64,000 nt of DNA, taken from Nostoc sp. S4 (lineage in GTDB: Bacteria; Cyanobacteriota; Cyanobacteriia; Cyanobacteriales; Nostocaceae). The notes under the pieces were generated by a model. The model was given only the letters and a program-made list of their open reading frames with translations. It ran no database searches and was not told where the DNA came from. Both the position numbers and the translations under genes were made by a program. Shown here one piece after another: positions 1 to 8,937 of the stretch (position 1 is the stretch's first letter; the number at the start of each line of letters is the position of its first letter). The stretch is taken from assembly GCA_029379225.1 (NCBI GenBank), contig JAQYWR010000031.1, positions 1-64,000 on the forward strand, written 5' to 3'.

Positions 1-284
1 TTTGTACTCTTTATTTGCCTTTTACGGGTTTGTTCGGTCAGGTGCAAGATGTGAGTTAAGGCGGTTGGGGAGAACTTCCAGGATAGATATATTAACTCAA
101 GGTGATGAAGATAGGATGATTGATTTACCTGTGACTTTGTACTTCATACAAACAAAAACTGCTGTATTACAAAATATACTTTTAGCACTCCCACATGTAT
201 TTTTTCTGTTTCTTCAGAAATTTGCCATTTGAAAATTGATGTTATAGATTGGTGCTGAAGTTTTAATCAAACATCTAATTACCA

Positions 285-452
285 ATGAAAACCACTCAAA
301 TCAGTTCCCCAATACAAGAAAACAGACCCACCAAAACTAAAAAACAGTCATTTCCTGGGATGAATGTTGGTACTCCAAAAATACCATTCCGCAAAACCCA
401 GAAAATAGTACAACAGCATGAATTACTCAGTGATTGGGAACACGCAAGTTAG
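285..452 (+). CDS. possible small protein, 55 aa, unknown
   Basis: An ATG-initiated frame of 55 codons that begins MKTTQISSPIQENRPTKTKK and ends at TAG. It is basic and polar, with no signal peptide or membrane segment. No convincing ribosome binding site lies upstream, and the surrounding 1-800 stretch is otherwise without a recognisable gene. It could be a small species-specific protein, a remnant, or chance. I do not recognise the family. Confidence 0.25.
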   Translation: MKTTQISSPIQENRPTKTKKQSFPGMNVGTPKIPFRKTQKIVQQHELLSDWEHAS

Positions 453-827
453 CTATTTTAAATTTACTGTTACTAAAGTTGCAAGTAATTGCTTTAATCG
501 TTTCATCTGTTACAATCATTTTTCAAATCGGTGTTAAGCTAATCCGCCTATATATTGCACAAACTCGGTATAAACCGTCATTAGTCATTAGTTATTTGTG
601 TTTCAAAGGACTAAGGACTTTTGACAAAGGACAACCCTCACTAGTTAATGTGCAATTTTAATGCGTAACAGCTTAGTAGGAAAACTCAACCTCAAAAACA
701 CTCGTTTTCAGTAATGATTGGGTACAAAGTCGGACAAAAAGCCTGAGTTCCTTACTAAGGTTAAGGATTACAAGACTTCGCTATAGTTAACGGTTAACAG
801 GCAACGGCTTTAAAAGGAGTTAAAGAG
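453..827. other. non-coding stretch upstream of the NrdG-like gene
   Basis: No supportable gene. It contains a run of the TCATTAGTCATTAGTTATTTG type at about 583-602, one of several short heptamer-like repeats scattered through this window. The ribosome binding site AAGGAG of the next gene is at about 815. Confidence 0.5.
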
Positions 828-1451
828 ATGGAAACTAAGCCAACTGACCCATCACTAGCACTCACAGAAATTCCTTCTGGCTATCTCAACATTATGGGTT
901 ACGTTGATGAGTCAGAAGTTAACGGCCCTGGTTGTCGTGCAGTCATCTGGGTACAAGGTTGTCCGCGTGAGTGTCCTGGCTGCTTTAATCCTGACTCCTG
1001 GTCATTTGAGGCTAACCAACTAATTGCTATTGATACTCTTGCCGAGAACATTCTTAGCAACCCCCGCAACACAGGTGTAACCTTCTCTGGTGGAGAACCG
1101 TTTTGGCAAGCAACTGCACTAACATCTTTAGCTCGTAAGCTCAAAGCTGCTGGATTAAATGTGATGTCTTTTACTGGCTTCACGCTCAAGCAGCTAGAGT
1201 CTGAATCTGCGCCGCCAGGTTCTCAACAATTGTTAGAACAACTCGATATCTTGATTGACGGGCCTTTTGTGCAATCTCTAGCTATTAATTCTTCCAATTC
1301 TCCAGTTTCTTCCAGCAATCAACGGATTCATATCCTTAACCCTGCTTTCGCTGACCAAATTACCTGGGCTAGCGACCAGATAGAAGTCCACATCCTCAAG
1401 GATGGTAGCCGCATCGTCACAGGTTATCGAGGTGGACTGGAATTGTCTTAG
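828..1451 (+). CDS. NrdG-like radical SAM / 4Fe-4S single-cluster protein
   Basis: A 207-residue protein related to the activating enzymes of anaerobic ribonucleotide reductase. The radical-SAM cluster motif CxxxCxxC is visible at residues 45-52 (GCPRECPGC). It is followed by FSGGEPFWQ (residues about 85-93), the glycine-rich SAM-contacting segment, and by a D-I-L-I-D-G-P-F segment near residue 145. Length and motifs fit the short 4Fe-4S single-cluster family rather than full radical-SAM enzymes. The start is supported by AAGGAG about 8 nt upstream. No large NrdD subunit lies in the window, so the partner and substrate cannot be read from context. It could activate a glycyl-radical enzyme elsewhere or modify another protein. 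Confidence 0.85.
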   Translation: METKPTDPSLALTEIPSGYLNIMGYVDESEVNGPGCRAVIWVQGCPRECPGCFNPDSWSFEANQLIAIDTLAENILSNPRNTGVTFSGGEPFWQATALTSLARKLKAAGLNVMSFTGFTLKQLESESAPPGSQQLLEQLDILIDGPFVQSLAINSSNSPVSSSNQRIHILNPAFADQITWASDQIEVHILKDGSRIVTGYRGGLELS

Positions 1452-2158
1452 CAGTAATTTTTGAGTAGGAAATGGTATAACCCCACTGCTAATCGCCCAA
1501 GTAGCAAAGGTGTATCTACAGCTATAATGAATGGAGGCAAATAAGGTACTAATCCCTGGGTTGACAGTTACCTTTAGCAGTCCAGCGTATTTATGAATTT
1601 TTCCCTCGCTGCATCCTTGTGATTTTCTCTAAAACTCCAACATAATATCAGAATTCATTCTTCTCCCAGTTTTTGAGAGAATACTAAATCATTAAGACTA
1701 AAACTTTCTGGTTTTATAGATAAAAGCAAAGGAAACGATGGAACATAGAACCAATCGCCTTTATACTTCCATGAAAGATATCGAAAACTATTTATAAAAA
1801 ACTGGAAGCTTTAAAATCCAGGAATTTCAAGATTTACGGAAGATAAAGCAGATAATCCTTTTACTCAGCTTTAGCAGCAGTAGCTTCAGTATCTACAACC
1901 TTATTCTTTGATGATGCTGCTACGTCCCATCTTTTCGCTACTCTCGAAACTAATTATAAACAGTTTTGAATTTAAGAAAGTCGGGAGTTGGTATTAGCTA
2001 TAATATACTATATAGAATAAAGTGAGAAGTTTATTAAACAAAAGCCTATTCTTGATGGTAAAAACGTACTATTTAGATATTTAAGTGCTGCAAATTATAC
2101 CACCATTGCTGCATATTATTTGTGGCTTCAAATATTTTTAGTAAAAGTGGGGTAATTT
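1452..2158. other. AT-rich gene-free stretch with a possible minus-strand remnant
   Basis: About 700 bases without a supportable gene. On the minus strand at about 1861-1950 there is an open stretch of 29 codons closed by TAA. It starts near LVSRVAKRWDVAASSKNKV and ends in an Ala/Glu-rich tail, preceded by an in-frame stop and with no start. It reads like the C-terminal end of a lost gene, which I cannot identify. The rest is AT-rich with no clear signal. Confidence 0.3.
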
Positions 2159-2881
2159 ATGGATTTTAAAATCCCTGAGGAATATAAGTCGGGAATTAAA
2201 TTTATTTTAAACACTGATGATGATACTATTGATATAATTATATCAGCTTTACGTGATTTTCCTCCGACTGTGGAAAATATTATCTATAAAATTTCTGAAA
2301 GAATAGTTCAAACAAAAAAAATTGATAGGCGTATTGCTCGAGATATTGTTGCAATTCTAGTATCTTTAAGGCAATTATACAAAGAAAACTTGTCTAATGA
2401 GGCTATTGTAACTTTACTCAGTAAGTCTATAGAACAAGACGCTGAATTTATAGTCAATCCAGAACAAATAGAACGTTTTCAACAAAGGTTATCCACTCTA
2501 CTCAAAGCTTTAGAGAATATTGCTTTCTCTTTAGATATTTCGGATAAAGCTTCTGATTTACTGATTGAACATGAGCGAATATTTTCAGACTCAAGGATTA
2601 TTACTGACATCAGACCTATATTTGACTCAGAAACTGAGAGAAAAGTAGAAGCTGCTATCTTAATTCATACACTTAAAATTCAGTATAGAGATGCAGAGGG
2701 AACTAAAGAATTTTATCTAGGTCTTGACTCAGATGATTTAGATATTTTGTACCAACAAATAGGTATTGCAATAGACAATAGAGATGCTCTAGAATCTGTT
2801 TTAAAAAAAGCAGAAATAGAGTGTTTAAATCCTTTATTAGAAGTAGAAGCTTTAGAAAATATAGAAAAGGATGGCGAATAA
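2159..2881 (+). CDS. hypothetical protein, 240 aa, helical
   Basis: A 240-residue, strongly AT-rich gene with no recognised domain. The sequence is acidic and predicted mostly helical, with no signal peptide or membrane segments, so it is probably cytosolic. It is followed 60 nt downstream by the two overlapping genes at 2942-4028 on the same strand and may be transcribed with them. Base composition is more AT-rich than the housekeeping genes after 4 kb, compatible with accessory or transferred DNA. Function unknown. Confidence 0.6.
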   Translation: MDFKIPEEYKSGIKFILNTDDDTIDIIISALRDFPPTVENIIYKISERIVQTKKIDRRIARDIVAILVSLRQLYKENLSNEAIVTLLSKSIEQDAEFIVNPEQIERFQQRLSTLLKALENIAFSLDISDKASDLLIEHERIFSDSRIITDIRPIFDSETERKVEAAILIHTLKIQYRDAEGTKEFYLGLDSDDLDILYQQIGIAIDNRDALESVLKKAEIECLNPLLEVEALENIEKDGE

Positions 2882-2941
2882 AGAGGTTGATTCAATAATA
2901 TAAATATCGAAAATTAATAAATAATAATTTAAGGTAGAAAT

Positions 2942-3604
2942 ATGTTAATAGAAAAAGTAAAAAATCAAACAAGCCATTGGATTCCAAAAATAAGGACTAA
3001 ACAAGTAAGTAAATATTCAAATTCTCCTACATTTCGCCTACATCTTATCTCTCCTGTACTAATTCAAGAAAATGATAAGACTTTCAATTTTCTTAAAAAG
3101 AATAACTACGAGATTGATTTAGATAATCGAACTAAAATTGAAACAAGCAAAGCATCGTTATTGAAAACACAAAACTGGAAGCAGGTGGTTTATACTCAGA
3201 GAAAAGAAAATGTGTTCTCTGATTTTTCTGAACAATCCTTACTGCAAAGAAGTAATTATCGGAAAGCAAAGCCAACAACAAACCGTCCGTCAACTTATCT
3301 ATTAAAGCAAGCAGAACTAAAAGACACTTTCATCAAGCTTGCTAATCAATGGCGTAATGAAACCAAGCATATGTCATTAATAAGTGACATAATTTTACAC
3401 TCTGCATATCAACAAATAATAGGTATGGGGACAGATGCTGTGCCTTTAATTCTCGAAGAACTAAGCAGAGAGCCGGAACACTGGTTTTGGGCTTTAAGAT
3501 CCATCACTGGAGACAATCCTATCAAGCCAGAAGATAAAGGTAGGCTCAAAAAAATGGCAGAGGCTTGGTTGGATTGGGGTAGACAGCATGGATACAAATG
3601 CTGA
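2942..3604 (+). CDS. hypothetical protein, two-part, 220 aa
   Basis: The N-terminal half (about 1-115) is basic and low in conserved-looking motifs. The C-terminal half (about 125-215) looks like a compact helical domain containing LANQWRNETKHMS, GADAVP-type (here GTDAVPLILEELSREPEHWFW), ALRSITGDNPI and AEAWLDWGRQHGY. As I recall, that C-terminal arrangement recurs in cyanobacterial hypothetical proteins and sits next to genes like the following one; this is not checked. The stop codon lies 17 nt inside the next gene, so the two are translationally coupled. A regulatory or antitoxin-like partner role is inference only. Confidence 0.65.
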   Translation: MLIEKVKNQTSHWIPKIRTKQVSKYSNSPTFRLHLISPVLIQENDKTFNFLKKNNYEIDLDNRTKIETSKASLLKTQNWKQVVYTQRKENVFSDFSEQSLLQRSNYRKAKPTTNRPSTYLLKQAELKDTFIKLANQWRNETKHMSLISDIILHSAYQQIIGMGTDAVPLILEELSREPEHWFWALRSITGDNPIKPEDKGRLKKMAEAWLDWGRQHGYKC

Positions 3605-4028
3605 ACTTGAAGCTGAATGGCCTAACTTAGCCAAAACTACATACGAAATTACAAGCAAATACACAGCAGAATATAATTGCATTGCTTGGGCAATTGACAA
3701 TGAAAATGACCGTTGGTGGTCTCCTGCTCCCGGAGAGGATTATTACTGGCCTGAGGGTGCCCCTAGAGAGCAAACACTACAAGCATTTATTATCGCATTC
3801 CAAATTTGCGGTTATGAGATATGCACTAATGCGGAAATTGAAGTTGGATTTGAAAAGATTGCTATATATGTAAAAGAAGATGGTAAGCCACAGCACGTAG
3901 CTAAACAGTTAGGTGATGGTATGTGGACTAGTAAACTTGGACGTTATGAGGATATAAAGCATGAACTCGACGGATTAGTTGGTGAACTGTACGGAATTGT
4001 GCAACAGTTTATGAAACGTGCTTTATAA
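3588..4028 (+). CDS. conserved hypothetical protein, NC(IA)W-A motif (DUF7689-like)
   Basis: A 146-residue protein with conserved-looking motifs: EYNCIAWAI (about residues 24-32), RWWSPAPGEDYYWPEGAPRE, then PQHVAKQL and GMWTSKLGRYEDIKH. The Cys of N-C-I-A-W and the later His of Q-H-V-A are arranged as in papain-like NlpC/P60-type folds (Cys first, His later), so a cysteine-hydrolase-like fold is a reasonable inference, not shown. I believe this family is catalogued as DUF7689, from memory. It overlaps the upstream gene by 17 nt. Confidence 0.65.
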   Translation: MDTNAELEAEWPNLAKTTYEITSKYTAEYNCIAWAIDNENDRWWSPAPGEDYYWPEGAPREQTLQAFIIAFQICGYEICTNAEIEVGFEKIAIYVKEDGKPQHVAKQLGDGMWTSKLGRYEDIKHELDGLVGELYGIVQQFMKRAL

Positions 4029-4046
4029 AATAATGACTTACTGAAT

Positions 4047-5114
4047 TTATTCTCTGGGCTGTAAACTACCTGAGTGCTTTAACTGCTCCAAGGTGGCATT
4101 GCCAGTGCAAAATAATACTGTGGTAATTTCGGCAATTAATACTTCAGCTAGTTCGGCAACTGCTGTTTGTGATACTGCTGCGGCTTTGAGAAAGGGCATT
4201 GCTAAACCAGCGATGTCTGCTCCTAAAGCGATCGCCATTGCTACATCTAGTCCATGACGCAATCCCCCCGAAGCAATTAAGGGCACATCTGGAGCGATCG
4301 CTCGAATACTGGTAATGCACTCTGCTGTCGGTAAACCCCAATCGGCAAATGTGTTTCCTAAACGACGTTGTAAGGGATTTTCTGCCCGTTCGCTTTCTAC
4401 CTTCGCCCATGAAGTTCCACCCGCACCAGCGACATCAATGGCAGTGACTCCAGCATCTAAAAGTTTTTTGGCGATCGCTGCTGAAATCCCATTACCCACT
4501 TCTTTGGCAATTACTGGTACTGGCATTTGAGAACATACTTTAGAAATATTGTCAAGCAAACCTTTAAAATTAGTATCACCTTTGGACTGAATGCACTCTT
4601 GTAGGGGGTTGATGTGTAAAATCAAAGCATCAGCCTCGAGGATATCGACTACCCGCAAACATTCATCTAAGCCGTATTTATAGTTAAGTTGCACAGCGCC
4701 TAAGTTGGCAAATAGCAAAACATCCGGCGCATACTTGCGGACGGCAAATGTATCGGCTACTTGGGGTTTTTCCACGGCTACTCGCTGAGAACCGACACCC
4801 ATCGCAATTTTGTAGTGTTGGGCGACTTCGGCTAAGCGTTGATTAATGATTCCTGCTTGTTCGGTTCCTCCAGTCATGGAAGAAATTAACAAAGGTGCGC
4901 CAAGGTGTTTACCCAAAAAATTTGTACTGATTTTGATATCGCTGTAGTCTAGTTCTGGTAAGCAACAATGGGTGAAGCGATAGCGTTCTAGTCCATTGAT
5001 GACTTGGTGAGACTGAACATCTTCTTCTAGGCAGATACGAATGTGGTCTGCTTTGCGATTTTGAGTTTGCGCGGAGACGTTGGTAGAGGCGTTCACTGGC
5101 GAGGATGATTTCAA
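4047..5114 (-). CDS. fni: isopentenyl-diphosphate delta-isomerase, type II (FMN)
   Basis: Interconverts IPP and DMAPP in isoprenoid synthesis. A cytosolic FMN-dependent TIM-barrel enzyme of 355 residues, normal for the family. Visible motifs: RKADHIRICLEEDVQ near the N-terminus, SMTGGTEQA and GVGSQRVA (flavin and phosphate contacts), HINPLQE, VIAKEVGNGIS, DVAGAGGTSWAKVE and SGGLRHGLD in order. The first codon of the open frame is TTG; a GTG at 5096 is an alternative, and no clear Shine-Dalgarno decides between them. Cyanobacteria use this type rather than the type I enzyme. It serves the same pathway as crtE at 9.3 kb. Confidence 0.93.
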   Translation of the reverse strand: MKSSSPVNASTNVSAQTQNRKADHIRICLEEDVQSHQVINGLERYRFTHCCLPELDYSDIKISTNFLGKHLGAPLLISSMTGGTEQAGIINQRLAEVAQHYKIAMGVGSQRVAVEKPQVADTFAVRKYAPDVLLFANLGAVQLNYKYGLDECLRVVDILEADALILHINPLQECIQSKGDTNFKGLLDNISKVCSQMPVPVIAKEVGNGISAAIAKKLLDAGVTAIDVAGAGGTSWAKVESERAENPLQRRLGNTFADWGLPTAECITSIRAIAPDVPLIASGGLRHGLDVAMAIALGADIAGLAMPFLKAAAVSQTAVAELAEVLIAEITTVLFCTGNATLEQLKHSGSLQPRE

Positions 5115-5266
5115 GAGTTTGCTTGCGATCGCTATTGTTACATTCTTACAGCCTCAAGTATCTGCTTTGCCTACTTGCTGAAAAATTCTTCGGGCAAAAA
5201 GGTTTATTATTAAAACTCCAGTTCAACTTAATTAACCACAAGTTAATCAAATCAGCCGTAAGATTT

Positions 5267-6370
5267 TTAACTATAAGTTCCTGCTCTCTCACTTGTGACC
5301 TTTGCAGGCTCTAACTCAATATCGTGTATTTTATTCAACTCGCCAGCACGCCAACTGTCTGCCGCATCCTTAATAAAACTGGCAATGGGAATTGCAATTA
5401 ACAAACCTAGCACGCCTCCTAGTTTAGCCCCCAGTAGTAAAGAAATCACCACCCAGACGGGATTTAAACCAGTCAAATTGCCAAGAATTCGAGGAGCAAT
5501 AAAATTAGAATTAACTTGGTCAATTGCGACAGCTACACCTAGAACTTCCACTCCTAACCAAAAATTTTGCAACGCCACTAACAGACTGACTATCGCGATA
5601 CCTATTCCTGTACCAAAGGGAAACAAAGAAAACAATCCAATAGCCAGACCAAAAAGTAACGCCAAGGGAACTCGTAAAATCCAAAATGCTAGTGTAACCG
5701 TCAATCCCAGCACAGCACCCAATGTAGCCTGACCGATAAAGTAATTATGAAAATCTTCTCGGAGTAATTGTCGGACTTTCGAGCCGATACTGGGGGAAAA
5801 CCATTGAAAAATTCCATCCCAAAGACGTTCGCCGTTCAATATTAGATAAATAGTCAGCACCACCGCCAGCAGTACATTAACCACAGTACTAATCGTATCC
5901 ACAGCAAAACTGAGAATTCTACCCGTGAAAGACTGGAGTTGATTAGATAATCTTTCTAAAATCTCGCTAACTAAAGCACTTAGATTAATCGGAAGTTGCT
6001 GTTGACTTAACGCCCAATCTTGAAAAGCTTCTAGCTGCTGAGTACCAGAATCAATCCAACTAGGCAAAATATTCGCTAGCTCGTTGAGCTGTTCTATAAT
6101 CAGGGGAACCAAGGTGATGCCTAAACCCACTATAATCACCACAGTCAAAAGTAACACTCCCACGATCGCCAAATTACGTTTCACCCCTCGTTGCTGAAGA
6201 AACTGAATCGGATAGTCCAAGACAAAAGCCAATAAGATGGCGGCGGCAATAATACTCACCAAAGGTTGAAAATACTGCACAAGCTGGAGGAACAGCCAGC
6301 CGTTGAGAATAATAATGGGAAATGCCAATCCTATGCTTAACCATCGGGGGACTTTGTTTGCAGATTGCAT
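5267..6370 (-). CDS. AI-2E family transporter (PerM/YdiK-like permease)
   Basis: A 367-residue integral membrane protein with about eight hydrophobic segments. The family layout is recognisable: two N-terminal membrane helices (about 10-60), a third after RGVKRNLA, a periplasmic helical segment (about 95-150), then the conserved C-terminal membrane block with LFSLFPFGTGIGIA and NFIAPRILGNLTGLNPVWVVISLLLGAKLGG given in two parts. The APRILG and G-A-K-x-G-G elements are typical. Substrates in this family range from autoinducer-2 to ions, so substrate cannot be assigned. ATG start. Confidence 0.88.
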   Translation of the reverse strand: MQSANKVPRWLSIGLAFPIIILNGWLFLQLVQYFQPLVSIIAAAILLAFVLDYPIQFLQQRGVKRNLAIVGVLLLTVVIIVGLGITLVPLIIEQLNELANILPSWIDSGTQQLEAFQDWALSQQQLPINLSALVSEILERLSNQLQSFTGRILSFAVDTISTVVNVLLAVVLTIYLILNGERLWDGIFQWFSPSIGSKVRQLLREDFHNYFIGQATLGAVLGLTVTLAFWILRVPLALLFGLAIGLFSLFPFGTGIGIAIVSLLVALQNFWLGVEVLGVAVAIDQVNSNFIAPRILGNLTGLNPVWVVISLLLGAKLGGVLGLLIAIPIASFIKDAADSWRAGELNKIHDIELEPAKVTSERAGTYS

Positions 6371-6478
6371 TGGTGATAATTACTCCATAAGAGTTTTAAC
6401 TTTATTTTGACTGCTAGGGAGTGGGGAGTGTTGGCTGTTGACTGTTGACACCCTCTATCCAAAATCTCGCCTTCTCAT

Positions 6479-6922
6479 TTACGACTCCGATACCGAATTC
6501 TTCTCAATAAAATCCAACATAATTCGCTGATGCATTTCCCCTAATGGTCGCACTTCACCAGCATTTTTTGAATAACAGTTACCTTGGCGAATATCTTCTG
6601 GCGTCAATAATCCCATATCCCAGCCTTCATTCAAAACCAATCGATCTAATTCCACCAACAGTGGTGCATAAAAAACATGACGGACAACTCTTTCGTCGGG
6701 ATAACAGCCAAATTCAGCAAAAGGTGGTAAATCATAGCCGATTTCTTCTAAGATTTCTCGTTTGACTGCAACATTCGGCGTTTCACCAGATTCAATATGA
6801 CCGCCAAATAGCGCCCAGTAACCAGGATAAAGAATACTAGGGATGTTGTCCCGCAGTTGCATGAGAAATTTATTTTTTTGGTAGAGAATAGCGATCGCTA
6901 CATGTACTACTTGATTGCTCAT
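6479..6922 (-). CDS. NUDIX hydrolase
   Basis: Cleaves a nucleoside diphosphate linked to another group; substrate not predictable. The NUDIX box is complete: G-H-I-E-S-G-E followed seven residues later by REILEEIGY, matching Gx5Ex7REUxEExGU. The open frame extends to an upstream ATG at 6976, but those 18 extra codons lie over a 27-bp dispersed repeat (6940-6966) that recurs at 57934-57960. I therefore choose the ATG at 6922 (MSNQVVHVAIAILYQ), giving about 147 residues with the usual VAIAIL first strand. Confidence 0.85.
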   Translation of the reverse strand: MSNQVVHVAIAILYQKNKFLMQLRDNIPSILYPGYWALFGGHIESGETPNVAVKREILEEIGYDLPPFAEFGCYPDERVVRHVFYAPLLVELDRLVLNEGWDMGLLTPEDIRQGNCYSKNAGEVRPLGEMHQRIMLDFIEKNSVSES

Positions 6923-6939
6923 ATATTGATTTTTAATTG

Positions 6940-6966
6940 CTATAGCCGTAGTCACACCCTTTAGGA
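6940..6966 (-). repeat. 27-bp dispersed repeat, copy 1
   Basis: CTATAGCCGTAGTCACACCC followed by TTTAGGA. The reverse complement occurs exactly at 57934-57960. In both copies short CCTGCC-type repeats lie within about 100 bases. Confidence 0.85.
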
Positions 6967-7020
6967 ATAATGACAAGCGTAAATCCTAGCAACAGTAATA
7001 GTTTTACCTCCAGCAAGAAC

Positions 7021-7080
7021 TGCCCCCTGCCTTCTGCCCCCTGCCTTCTGCCCCCTGCCTCCTGCCTTCTGCCTCCTGCT
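7021..7080. repeat. short tandem repeat, CTGCCYY heptamers
   Basis: About 60 bases built from near-heptamers CTGCCCC, CTGCCTT and CTGCCTC, directly downstream of the lipoprotein gene stop. Short tandemly repeated heptamers (STRR type) are well known in Nostoc-like cyanobacteria. Similar runs occur at 11052-11092 and 57858-57895. Confidence 0.85.
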
Positions 7081-7085
7081 ATAAA

Positions 7086-7535
7086 TTATTCTTCTTCTAA
7101 ATAAACTTCTCCCAGTTCTTTGCCAGCTACAGGAATACTTCGGTAGCGAACTTTACCTTTAAACACCACTTGCGATCCCTCTCCCAAACTTTTTTGATTA
7201 GTGATAACCCAAATTTTGCCGGTTGTGTCATCTACTTGATAAGCCCACTGTTTCATCAAAGGAGCTTGTTTTTCTACCTTTCCTTGGATGTAAACTGTAG
7301 CTTGATTCTTTTGTTCTGGTTTAATTTCTCGAATTGGGGTAACATTTGTGCCAAATTTTAAGCCAGTCCCACTCAAGCCAGAGGAGGATAAATTACCACA
7401 ACTAGAAAGTCCTGCTACTAGAAAAAAAGCCAAGCCTATACGGTAAAGAACAATTCTCTGCCCGTACAAAAAACCAAGGGACAAATTTCTCATTTGTTGC
7501 ATGAAAGCCACCGATTGAGCAAATTTTTGCTTCAC
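7086..7535 (-). CDS. putative lipoprotein, unknown function
   Basis: A hydrophobic stretch IGLAFFLVAGLSSC ends in a plausible lipobox (L-S-S-C at about residues 43-46), suggesting lipidation and attachment to the outer leaflet of the plasma membrane. The mature part (about 100 residues) has a beta-rich pattern, with TVYIQGKVEKQAP and GKIWVITNQ, then GSQVVFKGKVRYRS, reminiscent of an OB-like fold. The open frame starts at GTG 7535. The in-frame ATGs at 7502 or 7493 give a more normal signal peptide and are likely. Function unknown. Confidence 0.7.
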   Translation of the reverse strand: MKQKFAQSVAFMQQMRNLSLGFLYGQRIVLYRIGLAFFLVAGLSSCGNLSSSGLSGTGLKFGTNVTPIREIKPEQKNQATVYIQGKVEKQAPLMKQWAYQVDDTTGKIWVITNQKSLGEGSQVVFKGKVRYRSIPVAGKELGEVYLEEE

Positions 7536-7845
7536 TGCTTATTTTGTCGCCACTTTAATCGAGTCAGTTCCTATCTATGGTACTTTCTTCTCAATTGGGC
7601 AAGCTCTCTCAATCCTGGCTAGTTTTCTCTTTTATTCTTCAGATGACGCCGTTGATTTGAGAAAATAAACATTATGGACTTACTGTCAGAGAAACGCTAC
7701 GACATCAAACAGCAACATAATAATAGTTAAAAGTCAAGGCTGAAGAGTCAAAGCGCTGCGTGCGAGACTAGGGATTGGGCAAAAAAGGCTTTAAAAATAA
7801 GAAGCTGCGTGTAGGAGGCAAAAAAAGTGGAGTTTTTATGCTTGT

Positions 7846-7929
7846 TCGCGAGTATTAAAGACTCATTTGCGAGTATCAAAGACTCATTTGCGAGTATTAA
7901 AGACTCATTTGCGAGTATCAAAGACTCAT
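7846..7929. repeat. 21-bp tandem repeat, four copies
   Basis: Four head-to-tail 21-base units of the type TTGCGAGTATCAAAGACTCA with one more T. Units 1 and 3 read TATTAAAG while units 2 and 4 read TATCAAAG, so the array also has a 42-bp higher-order period. A degenerate fifth unit follows. It lies about 110 bases upstream of folD. The units are translatable as SIKDSFA in one frame, but nothing else supports a gene there. Confidence 0.9.
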
Positions 7930-8040
7930 TCGCGAATCTTAATTTATACGAAATTCTAGTTATAAATTATTCTTCCCTGCTCTCTACTCAGCACTCAGTA
8001 CTCCCCTTGCGACAAAAGACGAACATAGCTGGAAATTTTC

Positions 8041-8919
8041 ATGAAAACACAAACTGCCAAACTCCTTGATGGTAAGGCTTTAGCTGCAAAAATTCAGCAA
8101 GAACTTTCTGCTGCCATTAGCGAATTACAGCCAAGAATTGGACGACCTCCTGGCTTAGCAGTGCTGATGGTTGGTGATAACCCAGCCTCGGCGGCTTATG
8201 TACGCAATAAAGAAAAAGCCTGCGTTAAAGTTGGTATAGCCTCTTTTGGTAAGCATTTTCCTGCCGAAACTACCCAGAGGGAATTAGAAGAGGTGATTAC
8301 TACACTCAATCACGATGAACGGGTAGATGGGATTCTCGTACAGCTACCCTTGCCTAACCACTTGAATGCTGTTAGCTTGTTACATCAAATCGATCCCGAT
8401 AAAGATGCTGATGGACTGCACCCAGTGAACTTGGGGCGACTAGTACGGGGAGAAATCGGTTTACGTAGCTGCACTCCTGCTGGTGTGATGCGGCTTTTAG
8501 AAGAATATAAGATTCCCTTGCAAGGAAAACAGGCTCTAGTGGTGGGACGCAGTATTCTAGTTGGTAAGCCAATGGCGTTAATGCTACTAGAAGCTGATGC
8601 TACAGTCACCATTGCTCATTCGCGATCGCACGATCTCAAAACAATCGCCCAGAATGCTGATATTCTAATTGCAGCAGTAGGTCGTCCCGGACTGATCTCT
8701 GCTGACATGGTAAAATCGGGCGCTGTTGTGGTAGATGTGGGAATGAACCGCGTCACTGATGGCAGTGGCAACAGTCGGCTAGTTGGCGATGTCGATTTGG
8801 AATCAACTGCTGCCGTAGCAGGATTTATCACGCCAGTTCCTGGTGGTGTTGGCCCAATGACTGTCGCCTTATTGTTGCAAAATACATTTGCTAGCTATTC
8901 TAGGACGGTAAGCAACTGA
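8041..8919 (+). CDS. folD: bifunctional methylenetetrahydrofolate dehydrogenase / methenyl-THF cyclohydrolase
   Basis: Cytosolic one-carbon enzyme: NADP-dependent oxidation of 5,10-methylene-THF, then hydrolysis to 10-formyl-THF for purine and formyl-Met-tRNA synthesis. At 292 residues it is of normal length. It has the catalytic Y-V-R-N-K near residue 50, the substrate motif VQLPLPNHL, DKDADGLHPVN, CTPAGVMRLL, the nucleotide-binding VVGRSILVGKPMALMLL and the C-terminal PVPGGVGPMTVALLLQNT. ATG start. crtE follows on the same strand after an unusual purine/pyrimidine repeat. Confidence 0.96.
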   Translation: MKTQTAKLLDGKALAAKIQQELSAAISELQPRIGRPPGLAVLMVGDNPASAAYVRNKEKACVKVGIASFGKHFPAETTQRELEEVITTLNHDERVDGILVQLPLPNHLNAVSLLHQIDPDKDADGLHPVNLGRLVRGEIGLRSCTPAGVMRLLEEYKIPLQGKQALVVGRSILVGKPMALMLLEADATVTIAHSRSHDLKTIAQNADILIAAVGRPGLISADMVKSGAVVVDVGMNRVTDGSGNSRLVGDVDLESTAAVAGFITPVPGGVGPMTVALLLQNTFASYSRTVSN

Positions 8920-8937
8920 GCAGTGATGAACAGATAC

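Noticed and set aside
1..232. 76-codon frame at the left edge
   Set aside because: No recognisable domain or start signal; cannot tell whether it is part of a gene outside the window.
434..661. 75-codon plus-strand frame, hydrophobic start
   Set aside because: TTG start without ribosome site, overlaps another small frame and the second half is made of TTAGTCATTAGTTATTTG repeat DNA.
7846..7929. CRISPR-like repeat
   Set aside because: Units are contiguous with no unique spacers, and no cas genes are nearby.
7827..8069. 80-codon frame with SIKDSFA repeats
   Set aside because: It is produced by the 21-bp tandem repeat; it overlaps the folD start, has no family, and the rest of the frame looks random.
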